DNA of 64,000 nt from Anas platyrhynchos (GCF_047663525.1 NC_092600.1:1546001-1610000); one strand, 5' to 3'. Numbered from the stretch's first letter, positions 24,201-35,178 are shown. Notes: generated by a model from the sequence alone, not told the origin. Program-made: numbers and translations.

Positions 24201-25463
24201 CACGGGGTTTCATCCTGTGCGGCTCCCAGCACCTCCAGGTACACCCAGGCTCGCAGAGCTCACCGAGCATTCTCTCTCTCATCTGCTTTTCCTTCTTGAT
24301 AGGTTCAGAAAATTCAAGGTTTTCTTTACACCAGATTTCTAAGGTTTTTATTTCCTTAAATTCTTCAGTACGCCGATGAAAAGCATGGGAAATTTCGTCA
24401 TCAGCCACTCACGCTGTGTGTTTCCTGTGAGACAAATTTCACGGCTGCGTTTAGATCATCCCTAGGGAGAGAGAAATCTTCTCCAAGTGTCCGGGAGTTG
24501 ATTTCTTGCTGAAATTTCTGAAGGACACCAGCAGAAGTTCCCACTTGGTGGTGGTACGCTCCTTTCATTTCTCAGAAACTAGTTAATTTATTTACTGTGC
24601 CCCACAAGTCCAAGTTCCCTTCAGAGATTAACTTGTGTATTTTGGCCTCCATCCACCTCTTCCCTTGGCTCCAAATGAATGATACCAGCACTGTCTTTGA
24701 AACGAGGCAGGAATGTGAAGGTTTTTGATTAAACGGCGGCATCACCGCTGGAATCTCCCCGCCAGCTTTACGAGGCCCTGCTGCGGATGCGAGTTGTTGG
24801 GAGTGGCAGGCGAACCTGGGGGGAGTTCCACCTTTTTCAGGAAAACAGGCGTGCGATATTTAGCTGGTAGGATTTGGAGACAGTTTGCGTTTCTTCAGGA
24901 GTGTGGCTGCATAAGGTGAGTGCAGCCGTGTAGCTGCAAAGCCTCCTGATGCTCAGGTGAGGGCTGCGTCCACCCAAAGGAGAGCCAGGCACTGACCCAG
25001 GGCTGTGAGCATTTCTGGAAGCACAACCGAAAGTCACTTTGAAGCTTCATCCCGCCAGGTGTGTGCTGTATTCAGGTACCTCCAGGATTAGGCAGCACTG
25101 AGCCGGGGCTTTCAACCTCTCAGACTTATTTCTGGACAGACTCGGAAACCAGCTTTGAATCTGGCCCTTGATGCTTTGTAACTGCAGTGAGAGGACATCC
25201 CCTAATTGTGTACGTCTCTTAGATTTAATGAAGATCTCAGAAGTTCTTGTTATTAAAGACTGAGTCCCTCCATTTGTGGCAGAGGAATTGTTCCTTCCAA
25301 TATCCTGATAATTGCTGAAGCCATCCAGCTACTCTGAACACTGCTTTCAGGTTCTCACCATCACCATTTGTGTGATGCTCTGCCTGGTCTCCCAAAGTGC
25401 AGTTGGGATCCTCCAGCTGAGTCTTTTTCACATCTCTGTTTTTTTTTGTTTGTTTTATTTTAG
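12201..25463. other. Long non-coding stretch, probably SHROOM1 intron 1
   Basis: Thirteen kilobases without a recognisable exon, RNA gene or transposon. Open frames up to 282 codons occur (for example 18148-18996, minus) but sit in GC-rich patches with several overlapping frames and contain homopolymer translations, so they are not called. Simple tracts include A-runs near 18192 and 20681 and a tandem pair at 20571-20602. Further untranslated SHROOM1 exons could lie here unseen. Confidence 0.5.
20571..20602. repeat. 16-bp tandem duplication
   Basis: CATTAGAGTCTCTAGT is followed at once by CATTAGAGTTTCTAGT, one mismatch. Looser related AGAGT/CTCTT words flank it for about 60 bp. Confidence 0.75.
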
Positions 25464-25566
25464 GATCCTCTGAATATTACCGGAATGTGACAGCGGTGCA
25501 AAATGTACTTTTTCAACAGCTCAGTTGCAGACATCTAATCAGAACATTTCCTGGAAAGGCTTCGAC
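25464..25566 (+). promoter_or_regulatory. SHROOM1 5' leader with two upstream AUGs
   Basis: A T-rich tract ending TTTTAG (AG at 25462-25463) gives an acceptor, so this is the untranslated start of the first coding exon. It has an in-frame stop (TGA, 25471) that fixes the main start downstream. It also has a start-stop pair ATG-TGA at 25485-25490 and a short uORF from ATG 25503 to TAA 25538 (11 codons). These would be expected to lower or gate translation of the main frame if the leader is used as read here. Confidence 0.55.
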
Positions 25567-28245
25567 ATGGCTCTGTCTGGGAACGAGATAGAAAGATGGG
25601 CTCATGGGCAAGGCGGCCGAATTGGAGAGCTGGTGGAGCCCGCGGCCTCCCCTGACAGCAGCCGTGTGTCTCCAGTGACGTCCCTTGGCAGCACGGAGCA
25701 GCTCCTGCACCTCCCTGGCAGGGCAGACTCTGCTTACAGCTCTTTCTCAGGGGGATCAAACATCCCGGAGTATCCCACCCCATCGTGCTACGGCGAGCAC
25801 TGCTCTTTGCCTCCCGAGCAGGTACCGTACATGGACTCAGAGTACGTGAGGGGGATTTATAACCTCAGTGCAGCAAACGCTGATCTCAGGTGGCTGCCTC
25901 CGCACAAGGCACCAGACCCGGGCAGCCGGGGCATCTCTCCCAGCGCTGGGCTCGCGGGGGGCTGTGGAAGCACTCCTTCCCCCGGGGCTCCCAGCCAGGG
26001 ACCGCCACCCTCTCCTCCCGTGCGACTCGACAGCTTCAGGGTCGCCAGGCACCTTGAAAACACGAGAAGGAGGCGTAGCTCTGGAAGCCCCAGCGAGGGC
26101 AGTGCGCAGCCAGCTCACGTGGACGTGTCGTGGAGCCAGAACAGGGCTGAAATCCCTGAGCCTGAGGCAGCCGGGAGAAAGCCTGTGCAACACAAAGGTT
26201 GGTGGTCTGCTGGTTCTGCAGAGGGGGGGTCTGAATCAAAAGGTCTGGGGCTAAGGACAGCAGAAAATGCAGAGAGGAGCTCAGCCCAAAAACCTGTGAA
26301 GAGGAGTAATGCCCATGTTTTCAGCAGGCCATCTTCGTTCATTTTTCAGGAATATTTAAGGACTGACTCTGTGGCTAACGTCTCGAAAATGTTTTCTGCT
26401 TACAATTCAGCTCATGCTCATAAAATTCCTGACGAGACGAGCTCCAAGCCCTATCCTCCGGGGCATGCCAACCCTCGCACTGTTAATGATACACAGGAAG
26501 ACAAACAGCATCCCTGCAGCGTGCGCAGGCCAGCTTTCAGAGAAACAGATCCGCGAGGCGTGGTGCCAGAGCCCAGCCGGTGGAAAGGGTCCTTGCTCTG
26601 CGCCCAGTGCCCGCTCCGTGCCGAGCTGGACTGGGATGTGTTTGAGGACATTTGTGACTTACAATATATGGAGCATGCTCCTCTAACTAAAAATGCATCC
26701 GGGAAGCTGGGCAGTTGTAGAGATGGAAAGCAGTGCTCTAACTCCAAAGGAGAGCTCGGGAGTGGTGCTGGGGAACCGCTCCTGAGTCCCCAAGCCAAAA
26801 CACAGAAAGCGTCGGTGTCCTGCAGCTCCCGTGCTGACCACACAGATGATGCCGACCACACAGCTTTGCTCAGACCAAAGGAGGATTCCGCATCACAACT
26901 TCTAAATGAAGTCAGGAAAGAAAAACAAGCCAGTAACAGTGATCCTGAGCTTAGCATGCATCTGGAGCAAGAGGAGGCTCCTGCTCCCTATCAGAAATAC
27001 CAACCTGGACTTCAAAAACAGCTCTCGAGAGAGCTGCGGGACGATCTTGCTGGTGAACAAATAAGCAGGCAGACGACTCCCATGCTTTACTACCTTGCTG
27101 GGGGAAAAGCCACCAACATCCTGCACCACCACAAGCTCGCCCAGTGTCAAGAGGGCTCAAGGAGCTCGCCAGAGGAATTTCCAACAAGCAGCCAGGCTCC
27201 CTCGGTGAGGAGTGGAGAGATACGGAGGGAAAGCAGCCAGCTCCAGCCAGCCAGCCTGCACCACCGGTGTGCTGATGACGGTCTGAATGAGGCTGAAGAT
27301 CTCGTTCTCGGGAGTCCTGCTTCATCCATGGATGAGAGTTTCAAGAATGACTACAGAGAGAAACTTAAAGTGGCCCAGAAAAAGGTTCTGAGAGAAACCT
27401 CCTTTAAAAGAAAAGACTTGCAGATGAGTTTGCCTGTTAGGCTGAGACAGAAGCCGTCCAAGAGGCCTTCAATCGAACACCTGAGATCTTTCTCATTATC
27501 CGGGGCAAATGAGGAAGCCAAACTCGCTCCTTGTTCCCCTCCTCCTCTGGAACCCTTAGAAAGGTTCAACAGAGATAGAGAAATAGAGAGGCCACAAAGG
27601 GGTCAAACAGGGGGAAGGAAAAGGGAAACAAAAGAGGAAAAGAAACTCTGTTATTCTGAGCCCGAGAAACTCGATCAGCTCGCAGACAAGGAAGCCCCGT
27701 GGAACCAGGCCAGGGGTGAAAGGACTGAGCCGGGAACAGAGGCAGCCAGGAGAAAGACCCTGGAAAACAGAGGGAGGGCACTGTCCAGCTCCAGCATCTC
27801 CCGGACAGAGCTGAAACAAATCCAGCACACGGCGCTGGTTGAATACATGGAACGAAAGATTAGCCAAAGACCAGGAGGCACGCAGCACGTCCCGCTGCAT
27901 AAACCACCCCTGCAGAAGAGGCCCTCGCTTCCCAAGTGGCCTCCTTCCAACCCCAACGGGAGCAGGAAGATGCAAAGCGATGAGGTTTTCTGCCAAGCTT
28001 CCTCTGAAGAACCACCACCAGATGTTTTCTCTCCTTCGGCACTCGTCCTCCCCCCGAGTGTGGCCGGCAGATGTGGCCCCAGCTCTGCCACTGCTGGATC
28101 GGTGCCCTCGGAGCCCAGCCCATGTCCTGCAGCCGTGGGGAGCCGTGGCTCTGAGCAGACACCAGCCGAAAGCCTCCCCGGGGCTGGAGCTCCTGCTGCT
28201 GCCCCGGCTGCTGAGAGACCCGAGTCAACGCCTCCTGCTGCACAG
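25567..28245 (+). CDS. SHROOM1: SHROOM1 first coding exon (893 codons)
   Basis: This is one uninterrupted 2679-base coding exon, ending on a whole codon at the donor CACAG|GTGAGA. It encodes the N-terminal and central region: polar, rich in Ser, Pro and Glu and probably disordered. The [10 protein letters not shown] motif and the [10 protein letters not shown] block that identify SHROOM1 are both in it. The open frame runs on for 27 codons past the donor, but splicing into the phase-0 exon at 29265 is needed to reach ASD2. Confidence 0.93.
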
Positions 28246-31200
28246 GTGAGAGGGGCTGGGGCAGGGGCTGCTCTGAGAGAGAGCACAGCGGCTGTAAAAC
28301 CACTGAGCAAGCAGGAATGGGGATGAAGGCTTGGTATTTAACACGTGGTAGGGAGATGAAAGGAGTCGTGGCAAGGCACGCTTGCTCAGTCTGTAGGAAA
28401 TGCAGGGTAGTGGTTGGAAAGCAGAGCGAATGCTCCGTTTTTGCAGCGTGCCAGAGAATTAATTAGGGGAGATTTTAAAGAAGTGCTCCCAATTTTGACG
28501 CATTCGTGATGAATGATAACAATTTGTTATTCTCCAAAGCATTATGTAAGGAAGCATTACCAGCAGCAGACAAACAACGCGTTCCTCAGTGTGAGGAGCT
28601 GCAGCCATTGCGTAAGGGTGGAACTGCAACGGCCGACTGAGCAGTGACTGAGCAGTGACTGAGCAGCGTGCTCGGCGCTCGTTATCCTGCAACAAGTGGG
28701 CAGTTTTACAAAGCGGTAGGGGGAAGGCTTCTAGCTAAAAATTACCCTTTGGGAAGTTCCTGAAGTGACTGGAAATCAGAGACCTGCCCGTTGCGTTGCT
28801 TCTGCTGTGCTCTGCAATCACAGCCTGGGAACTCAGGAACCTTTTTGGCTTCTGAATATGAAGGACAGTGGCTGCCAATGTTGTTGCAAAAGGGGAAAAA
28901 ATAAAAATAATAAAATAGAAAAGAAATACTCTATTATATTACAAAAATTATCCAACTGAAGAGACTCCCAAAAACACTGGCCACTTTCTGAGTTGTGGGG
29001 GTCGGTGGGAGCAGAGCCTGTGCTTTGTTGCTAGCCCTCACTTGGTTTTCTAGGAAAAACAGGTGGATGCTACCTAGAAAGAGTCAAATGGCATCTGCAG
29101 TAATAAAAAGAGGTGGAGAAACTTAAAACACCAAACAAACAAAAAACCAACAAACATCAGCTTGCTAAACCCACTCAGGTTTATGCCCCCAGACAAGGGC
29201 GTGAAGCCGAGGCAGTGGCACGGTGCGAGCCTGCCGCCTGTACCGGTGCCGTTCTCGTTTCCAGGACGCGGACAGAGGTGCCAGCAGTGCCAGCGGGGCC
29301 GTGTCACCACCTCAGCCTCGTGAGAGCTGCCTCGGCATCCCCAGGTAAGGCTCCAAGGGGTACGGGGGCTGCCCCTTTGGTTTCTGCCGTGGGCACCGGT
29401 GCGCACCGCGCCGTGCGCCCGGGGAGCTCCTGCGGACACCGGGAGCGCAGCTCCCCCCTGCGACCTCCGGCAAAAACAGCAGCTGGGAGGGCTCGGGGAG
29501 GTCCAGCCTTGAGGCTTTAATAAACAGAGGAAGCTGGAAAGATGACGGCAATTGCTTATAGCTGCTTAAACAGCCTGCAAAAGCATCTGTTGCAGAGGAA
29601 GTGTCTCAAATATAAAGGAACTTCTTTGCTCTTACAGCTTCCACGATCCTGTGGGAGGTGGGTGCCAGAATCACGAACAAGACAATGATATAAGTGGACA
29701 CTCTCGTCAGGACGCCGAGGAACTAGCTCCTGAAACCTCTATTGCCAGCCCGAGAAGCAGCAGCAAGGAAGATGCCCAAGTGGAGAAGGAATGCCGAGCC
29801 GGATCTCCGACTGGCAGTGCTTTAACGGAGCGCCCAGAGCAGCAGCTAAAGGCAAGCGATGCTGCAGTGCCTCAGGAGAAAGGAACGTGCTGCCACACGG
29901 TGCTGGCTCAGTCTGACCAAGGAGACAAAAATGAACCCAGAGGTTTATTTGCAAAGGAAGCAGCTGTGCTCGACAGCCCAGAGGATGTTCTGCAGGAGAG
30001 AGAGACAAATCCGTCCAAAAGGAGACTGGGGTCTGCTGAGGACCAGCGATACCAAGAACTTGCGATGGAGATTGTTGCCAAAGACAGTTCTCTGGTTGAT
30101 ATTCTCATGCCTTATCCAGTGAGAAAAACTGCTCTGGACCTGATGGAGGGTCTTTTTCCTGCTGACATTTCCATGCTGGATAGATCACACAGAAGAAAGG
30201 CAGATGGGCAGCAAGCACAGGGGAACGAGTAAGTAGACTAAAACAATTAACCAGTATTTTAAGGTCTTACGATGCATGAATATTAAGTATATACTAGTGC
30301 TAAGAAGACTTAGGGATTTTTTACGCTTGTTTTGTTACTGAAATATTTTAGTTTTCTGATTTACATGTCAAGAAAGGAGAAAGAGGCTATGAGTGTGTAA
30401 TGGGAGAAACCTGGAGTAAACTACACCATGCCAGCGGCATGCAAACAAACAAGCTGCGTGCATGGAAAGCAGGAGAAATAAGCAGGCTGTGCATTAGTAG
30501 GTGGGCATTTGTGGTATGAGAAATTTAACCCAATTCTGCCAGGGTAATTTGCTGCTGTTCAGCCAGGCCGTGTGGTTCCCACACCACGCCATTCACAGAT
30601 TTTGCAGATCCAGGTGTGCAGCAGATTCATCCACTCCTGAGCCTGTTGAAGTGGGAGCTGGGGCTGCATGTAAGGCCAGGAGCTGGCCCGGAGGTCCCTG
30701 CTGCTGAAGGTGGCAGGAGACAAAGTCCCTGCTGTGAGATGAGAGAAGGGTGATTTGGAAGTAGAAATGCATAAAACCAAGGACATAACCAGAGAATGGT
30801 AGAGGCTGGAAACGATCTCCAAGATCGTCTGGTCCAACCTTCAGCCTAGCGCTGCCAAGTCCCCATTAAACCACTCACAAAGCACTGCATCCACACATTT
30901 CCTGAACATCTCTAAGGATGGTGAATCCGCAGCTTCCCTGGGCAGTTTGTTCCAGTGTTTCACAACTTTTTCAGTGATTATATTTCTCCTAATATCCAAC
31001 CTAAAGCTCCCCTGGTGCAACCTAAGGCCATTTCCTCTGGTGCAATAGGGTCTCCCCTGAGCCTCCTTTTCTCCAGGCTAAACAACCCCCGCTCCCCCAG
31101 CGCCCCTCAGACCCTTCACCAGCCTCATTGCCCTTCTTTGGACACAACGTTCATGAACAGAACTCTAAGTGTTTGTCACAGGTGTTTGTTTTCTGTACAA

Positions 31201-34200
31201 ATAGCAGGAAAAGCAATGGAGATGCACCAGAAGAATGTTCTGAACCTGAACTCAATGCCAAGCAAAGGAGCGACAGCCCCATTTGTAAGGGAAACCAGAC
31301 CCCGAACCCAAGCGGAGGTGACACAAAGGACCTGGATGACATCACGTGTAAGAAAGTAGGTGGCTGGCCTGCAAAGGAAGCGTTGTTTCTTCACCACCAC
31401 GACGTTATTCACGTCACATTCATGTACTGTGGGTGCTCCTATTCATGATGTGTATCGCAGTAACAATGTTTCACACACAACTTTGAATCATTTTTAGTGT
31501 TTTTTTTTCAGTAGTAAATTTCCTAGTGAACTGGCAAATTGGTCGCAAGCAGTGGTGTTCAAATTCTGCCTGGCTTTACTCAGACCTCTCCTTCCACACA
31601 CTCACCTTCAGCAGGTTGTTGGGGGTGGCTCTGCAATGAGCCCACAGGTTGGTTATCCCATTCCTCGCACAGCCAGCTCCTGTGCAGCAGCTGGCTCAAA
31701 TCTGGATTCAGTAGCTGTAAAATTCATTACAGCTGGCAGCGTAAATAAGAGGTAAATATACCTCGGAAGGGTAACGTGTAGCTCTGAAGAATTAAATTAT
31801 TTTTTCCCTGTAGAAACTCGGCTATAACCTCTCTCAGGTAATTATAGCCTGCCTTCCTGAAGTTCCTCCTGCTGTGCATGTGGTGATATTTTTCGTTGCC
31901 CGCTGTTTAACTGCTGCTGCTCTTTATGGTGACGTTGGTTGATTTCCAAAAAAAGCTGATATCACTCTCCCACTCTGCTCTCAGGGCCTCTTCCCACAGT
32001 AACACCGCTGTATTACACAGCCTTCCCCGCTTGCTTTGCTACTAGGCACTTTGCTCACTGGCATCCACTGAAAAAATCACTTTTTCTGTGCATATTATAA
32101 ACGAAATTCCAGTCAGTTCTTGTGTGGTAAGAGAGCTGTGGCTTCACGGTCATGTCTTAGACAAAGCCGTGTGTATACATGTTGTAATCTTTGTTGTAGT
32201 TTATTTCTGACTCTGGTAGGAAGCTCTCAGAGCTAGGCATTATATCAGCAGTTAAGGCGATTACCAGTAATTTGCTTTTCAGAGTTTGAGAATTAAGTAT
32301 ACCTAGCATGATCTTTCTTTTTTTTTTTGTTTTCCAGAGCTTGAAATTATTTTAAGTCTTAAATTCGCCGAAGATGACATGAGAAAAATCCCTTCTTTAT
32401 AAGCGACACGACTTCCCTTCGGCAATAAGCCTCTTGTGATTTTTTTTTTTCTCCTTTTGCAGCTGGAACTCGTCTCCAGCCTGCGCTCCAAGCTGCAGGC
32501 GCTGTGGGAGGACAGGGAGCTGGTCCTCTCGGAAGCCAGCGAGTGCACCGCGCGTGGCAAGGAGCTGGAGGCCACGGTGCACGACGTCTGCAAGCCCAAT
32601 GAGTTCGAGCGCTACCTGATGTTCATCGGGGACCTGGAGAAGGTGGTGAGCCTGCTGCTCTGCCTGTCCAGCCGCCTCGCCCGCGTCCAGAACGCCATGA
32701 GGAAGATCGACGGCAATACAGATGCCGAGGAGAAGGTGGGTGATGAGAGCACAGGGTGTTTAATTTGTCCAGTCTGTGTTTTTCAGGGTGGGGCTGTGCT
32801 CTCACAGCTCTGAACAGGTGGGATTGTACCTGACCTGAGCCAGCCAGCTGCTGCTCAGACAGCGTTTGGTACCAGGCAGAGAGGGACTGGGTCTTTTGGT
32901 GCCGTTTTGGACAGTTTGGTGCCGGAGAGCCCTCGTGCATGGCCAGCAGCACCTCTGCTCTCGCAGCAGGGTGGTGGCATGGCAGGAGCAGCAGGACCTG
33001 GGGCTGAGCTTTTGAACCCGTGACTGCTCCCTCCGGAGCAGCCCACAACCTGTGCTTCAGAGGTGGTTGATTTCCCATTGGTAACTGCAGCGTGGTAATT
33101 ACTGCTGTCAAACCTTATTTCACTGAAAGGGCACGTCTGAGCTGTAGGGAGCAGGAGGAAGATGTGGTCGTAACTTCAGATAAAATTTCCTGCAGTTTAA
33201 CTCAACTGGCCATTTTTGCTGGAAAATTAGAAATTGTCTCATTCCACTAGGAAATCTTTACAAGTCTGAAATATGTTTTTTTTTTCTAGCTGAGTTTATC
33301 CTAGGAATCCTGAGTTTCAAGCTGAGTTTATCCTAGGAGTGGTGGTTTCCTGCTGTCCTCACTGCTTTCAGACATGCTTTTATCAAAGCGGTACCTGCTG
33401 CTGTTAGGTTTTGTTCAGAAATTGGGATCCCTGGTGTTACTGCTGGGATCCCTGGAGCTGGGCTGCTGCTGACCTTTAGTGCACGTTGTAGAGGTTTGTT
33501 GTAGTTGGAGCACGGGGGGCACTGAGAATCCTCCCGTGCAGAGCGATGAGGAGAAGCAGGACCTACCTGCTCTGAAATGTCTGCCAGGTTAACGCAAATA
33601 ATTCCGGGCAGCACTCCACACCTAACGGACTTTGTGCCTTGTGGTTGGCAGGGGGCTGCCATTTCCGTAGTGTTCTGTTTGTCCTCTTCATGTAAATACA
33701 TTAAAATCATTTATTCAAGACTTGGAATAACATGCCCGAGAAAGGTGTGTTTACATGCCAATATTTTTTGCAGGTATCTCCCAGTCACTGCAATTGCCCC
33801 GGCAGCCTTGCTCTTTGATTCCAGCTGCCACTCTCAGGATGCAGGTGGTGGCAGTTGCTCTGTGCTGTTTGTGGACTTGGTCCTGAAACCAGAGATTTTC
33901 CAGCAGGGCTATCCCTATAAAAATCATTACAGCTGAAAGAGAATGAGCTAAAATGTGAAAGGTGTTAAAAGCCCGTAGGACAGGCGAGGCTTGATGCTTG
34001 TGGATTTGGGAAAAAGAAATCTTTGATGAACACTTGTCTGCATCACAGTAATTTTAGTACACATGCATTTTAATAGAAGGAACATGATATTTTTCATGTG
34101 GCATTGGCACTCTGGCCACACACAACTCAGAAAATACAAAGAAGTGTGCTTAAAAAACCTGCTTATTGAAAGAAGAAAGATGCAGGATACGCTAAAATTA

Positions 34201-34711
34201 GCAGAACGTTAAGTACATTGATTTTTGTCCTGAGGGCAGCATGGAAGAAGTGAGCCTTGATGGGATTTACTGGGAGTCTTTACCTTGCAAGCCACAAGAA
34301 CGAGTAATTTAATCTAGGAAAAACTCATGTGGAACACAAAGCCCACAAGAGGAAGTAATTAAACTAAATCGAGTGTGGCTTCCAAATTACGATCCAGAGT
34401 CTGCCAGGAACGATGAGTTTTCACAGTGTGCTGCTTTGTTTTTTTCATCCCGTTAGCAATCGCTGAACGAGCGGCACAAGCTCCTGTCCAGGCAGCGGGA
34501 AGATGCAAAAGACCTGAAGGAGAACCTGGACCGCAGGGGCAGAGTGGTCTCCGGCATCCTTGCCAAATACCTGACGGAGCAGCAGCTGCAGGACTACAGG
34601 CGCTTTGTGCAGGAGAAGACCTCCTTGCTGATCGAACAGAAGGACCTCGAAGAGCAGATCAAATTTTTCGAGGAACAGTTAGAAAATCTCGAGAAGAGCA
34701 TCCCCCTCTAA
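25567..34711 (+). CDS. SHROOM1: Shroom family member 1, complete coding region in six exons
   Basis: Shroom proteins bind actin and recruit Rho kinase to contract the apical actomyosin network; SHROOM1 is the member lacking a PDZ domain. Coding segments are 25567-28245, 29265-29344, 29638-30228, 31205-31355, 32463-32735 and 34457-34711. All phases agree and they give 1342 residues. Family marks are [10 protein letters not shown] (residues 52-61), [10 protein letters not shown] (near 503), the [17 protein letters not shown] block (near 600-625), and the C-terminal ASD2 domain from about residue 1058 to the end, with [61 protein letters not shown] and [20 protein letters not shown]2 is the Rho-kinase-binding coiled coil and appears intact. 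The protein is much longer than my recollection of human SHROOM1 (about 850 residues), mainly through the central disordered region. ATG 25567 is chosen because an in-frame stop lies at 25471. Confidence 0.95.
28246..29264 (+). other. SHROOM1 intron after the large exon
   Basis: A 1019-bp GT-AG intron. It contains the 11-bp tandem repeat at 28635-28666 and an A/T-rich patch near 28898-28950. Confidence 0.85.
28635..28666. repeat. 11-bp tandem repeat, about three copies
   Basis: The unit GACTGAGCAGT is repeated 2.9 times without mismatch inside a SHROOM1 intron. It is a likely length polymorphism. Confidence 0.85.
29265..29344 (+). CDS. SHROOM1: SHROOM1 small exon (80 bp)
   Basis: The acceptor is CGTTTCCAG ending at 29264 and the donor is CCCCAG|GTAAGG after 29344. 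It enters in phase 0 and leaves two bases into a Ser codon completed by the next exon. The product is Ser/Pro-rich linker with no domain. The exon is supported by matching phases on both sides, not by homology. Confidence 0.78.
29638..30228 (+). CDS. SHROOM1: SHROOM1 exon with start of ASD2
   Basis: The acceptor is CTCTTACAG ending at 29637 and the donor is GA|GTAAGT after 30228. The 591 bases encode an acidic linker, then the beginning of ASD2 ([29 protein letters not shown]), which is strongly family-specific. The 293-bp intron before it (29345-29637) holds nothing notable. Confidence 0.92.
30229..31204 (+). other. SHROOM1 intron containing a CR1 fragment
   Basis: A 976-bp GT-AG intron. 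More than a third of it is an antisense CR1 LINE fragment (30791-31145) that ends only about 60 bp before the next exon. Confidence 0.85.
30791..31145 (-). mobile_element. CR1 LINE 3' fragment, antisense
   Basis: Reading left to right it shows the reverse complement of the CR1 3' region: a GGTCCAACC word near the CR1 tail, then GGCAGTTTGTTCCAGTG, CCATTTCCTCTGGTGCAA and TCTCCAGGCTAAACAACCCC, all common in avian CR1 copies. It is a 5'-truncated, non-coding, diverged copy. CR1 copies typically end in ATTCTATG-like repeats; that tail is degraded here. Confidence 0.88.
31205..31355 (+). CDS. SHROOM1: SHROOM1 exon (151 bp) within ASD2
   Basis: The acceptor is ACAAATAG ending at 31204; the first base completes an Asp codon. 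The donor is chosen at AAGAAA|GTAGGT (after 31355), not the earlier GTGTAAGA, because the next exon starts in phase 0 and the family has Lys-Lys just before ELV at this junction. It encodes a polar linker inside ASD2. Confidence 0.85.
31356..32462 (+). other. SHROOM1 intron (1107 bp)
   Basis: A GT-AG intron with a T-rich acceptor tract immediately before 32463. I see nothing else in it. Confidence 0.85.
32463..32735 (+). CDS. SHROOM1: SHROOM1 exon, ASD2 core
   Basis: The 273 bases are 91 whole codons between CTTTTGCAG and GAGAAG|GTGGGT. It contains the most conserved ASD2 stretch, [21 protein letters not shown], followed by a leucine-rich helix. No substitution in the motif looks disabling. 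Confidence 0.95.
32736..34456 (+). other. SHROOM1 last intron (1721 bp)
   Basis: A GT-AG intron. It contains a 19-bp direct repeat (33288-33306 and 33320-33338) and no other recognisable element. Confidence 0.85.
33288..33338. repeat. 19-bp direct repeat
   Basis: AGCTGAGTTTATCCTAGGA occurs twice, exact, starting 32 bp apart. This suggests a recent short tandem duplication. Confidence 0.85.
34457..34711 (+). CDS. SHROOM1: SHROOM1 terminal coding exon
   Basis: The acceptor is CATCCCGTTAG ending at 34456 and the stop TAA is at 34709. The 84 residues form the last ASD2 coiled coil ([32 protein letters not shown]) and end shortly after the coil, as in other Shroom proteins. Confidence 0.95.
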   Translation, partial: QSLNERHKLLSRQREDAKDLKENLDRRGRVVSGILAKYLTEQQLQDYRRFVQEKTSLLIEQKDLEEQIKFFEEQLENLEKSIPL

Positions 34712-35045
34712 TACCCTAGCGGACCGTCCGTTTTTGTACCTGGTAATTTGTGACGTTTTCCTGGGAATCCGTGCACGCTGACCGCCCTGGGCTCCCGCTG
34801 ATGACCTGTGTGCTGCTGTTAGTGCCCCAGGACCGACAAGTGCTTCGAGGCTCGAGGCACACTCTGGACACGCTTCCCCCCTTGGAAGGCCAAGTGACAA
34901 AATCCTGCGGTGTGTAGCAGGCTGCGTTTTGGAACTGACTGCTAGGATGTCTTATTCCTCTAAATGTGTCATGTATTTCCCCTTGTCCTCTGTCTGTCTG
35001 TTTCCAGATTGACATGACTGCAATAAAAGAGCAGCACGAGTCTGC
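34712..35045 (+). terminator. SHROOM1 3' UTR and polyadenylation signal
   Basis: A canonical AATAAA at 35022-35027 follows the stop by 311 bases, and a GT-rich stretch (GTGGGTGGGCGAGTG) follows near 35051. Cleavage is expected around 35040-35045. Confidence 0.75.
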
Positions 35046-35117
35046 ACCTCGTGGGTGGGCGAGTGCTTGAAGTGGAAAACCACGCGGGTGTGCAAATCTG
35101 AACTGAGATTGAACAAA

Positions 35118-35178
35118 ACCGTAGGGAATGCTACGGATGCAAATGGGAATTCCCTATGCAAAACCATAGGGAATGCTT
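35118..35178. repeat. Clustered inverted and direct repeats just after SHROOM1
   Basis: ATTCCCTATG (35149-35158) and CATAGGGAAT (35165-35174) form a perfect 10-bp hairpin with a six-base loop. A weaker CCGTA/TACGG stem precedes it (35119-35136). ACCGTAGGGAATGCT and ACCATAGGGAATGCT are near-identical direct copies 46 bp apart. Confidence 0.75.

Noticed and set aside
25837..28310. Minus-strand frames of up to 211 codons over the SHROOM1 large exon
   Set aside because: They are antisense shadows of a coding exon with clear SHROOM1 motifs.
28246..28326. Read-through of the SHROOM1 large exon to the stop at 28326
   Set aside because: A good donor at 28246 and phase-matched downstream exons carrying ASD2 show splicing. 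A retained-intron isoform remains possible but unsupported.
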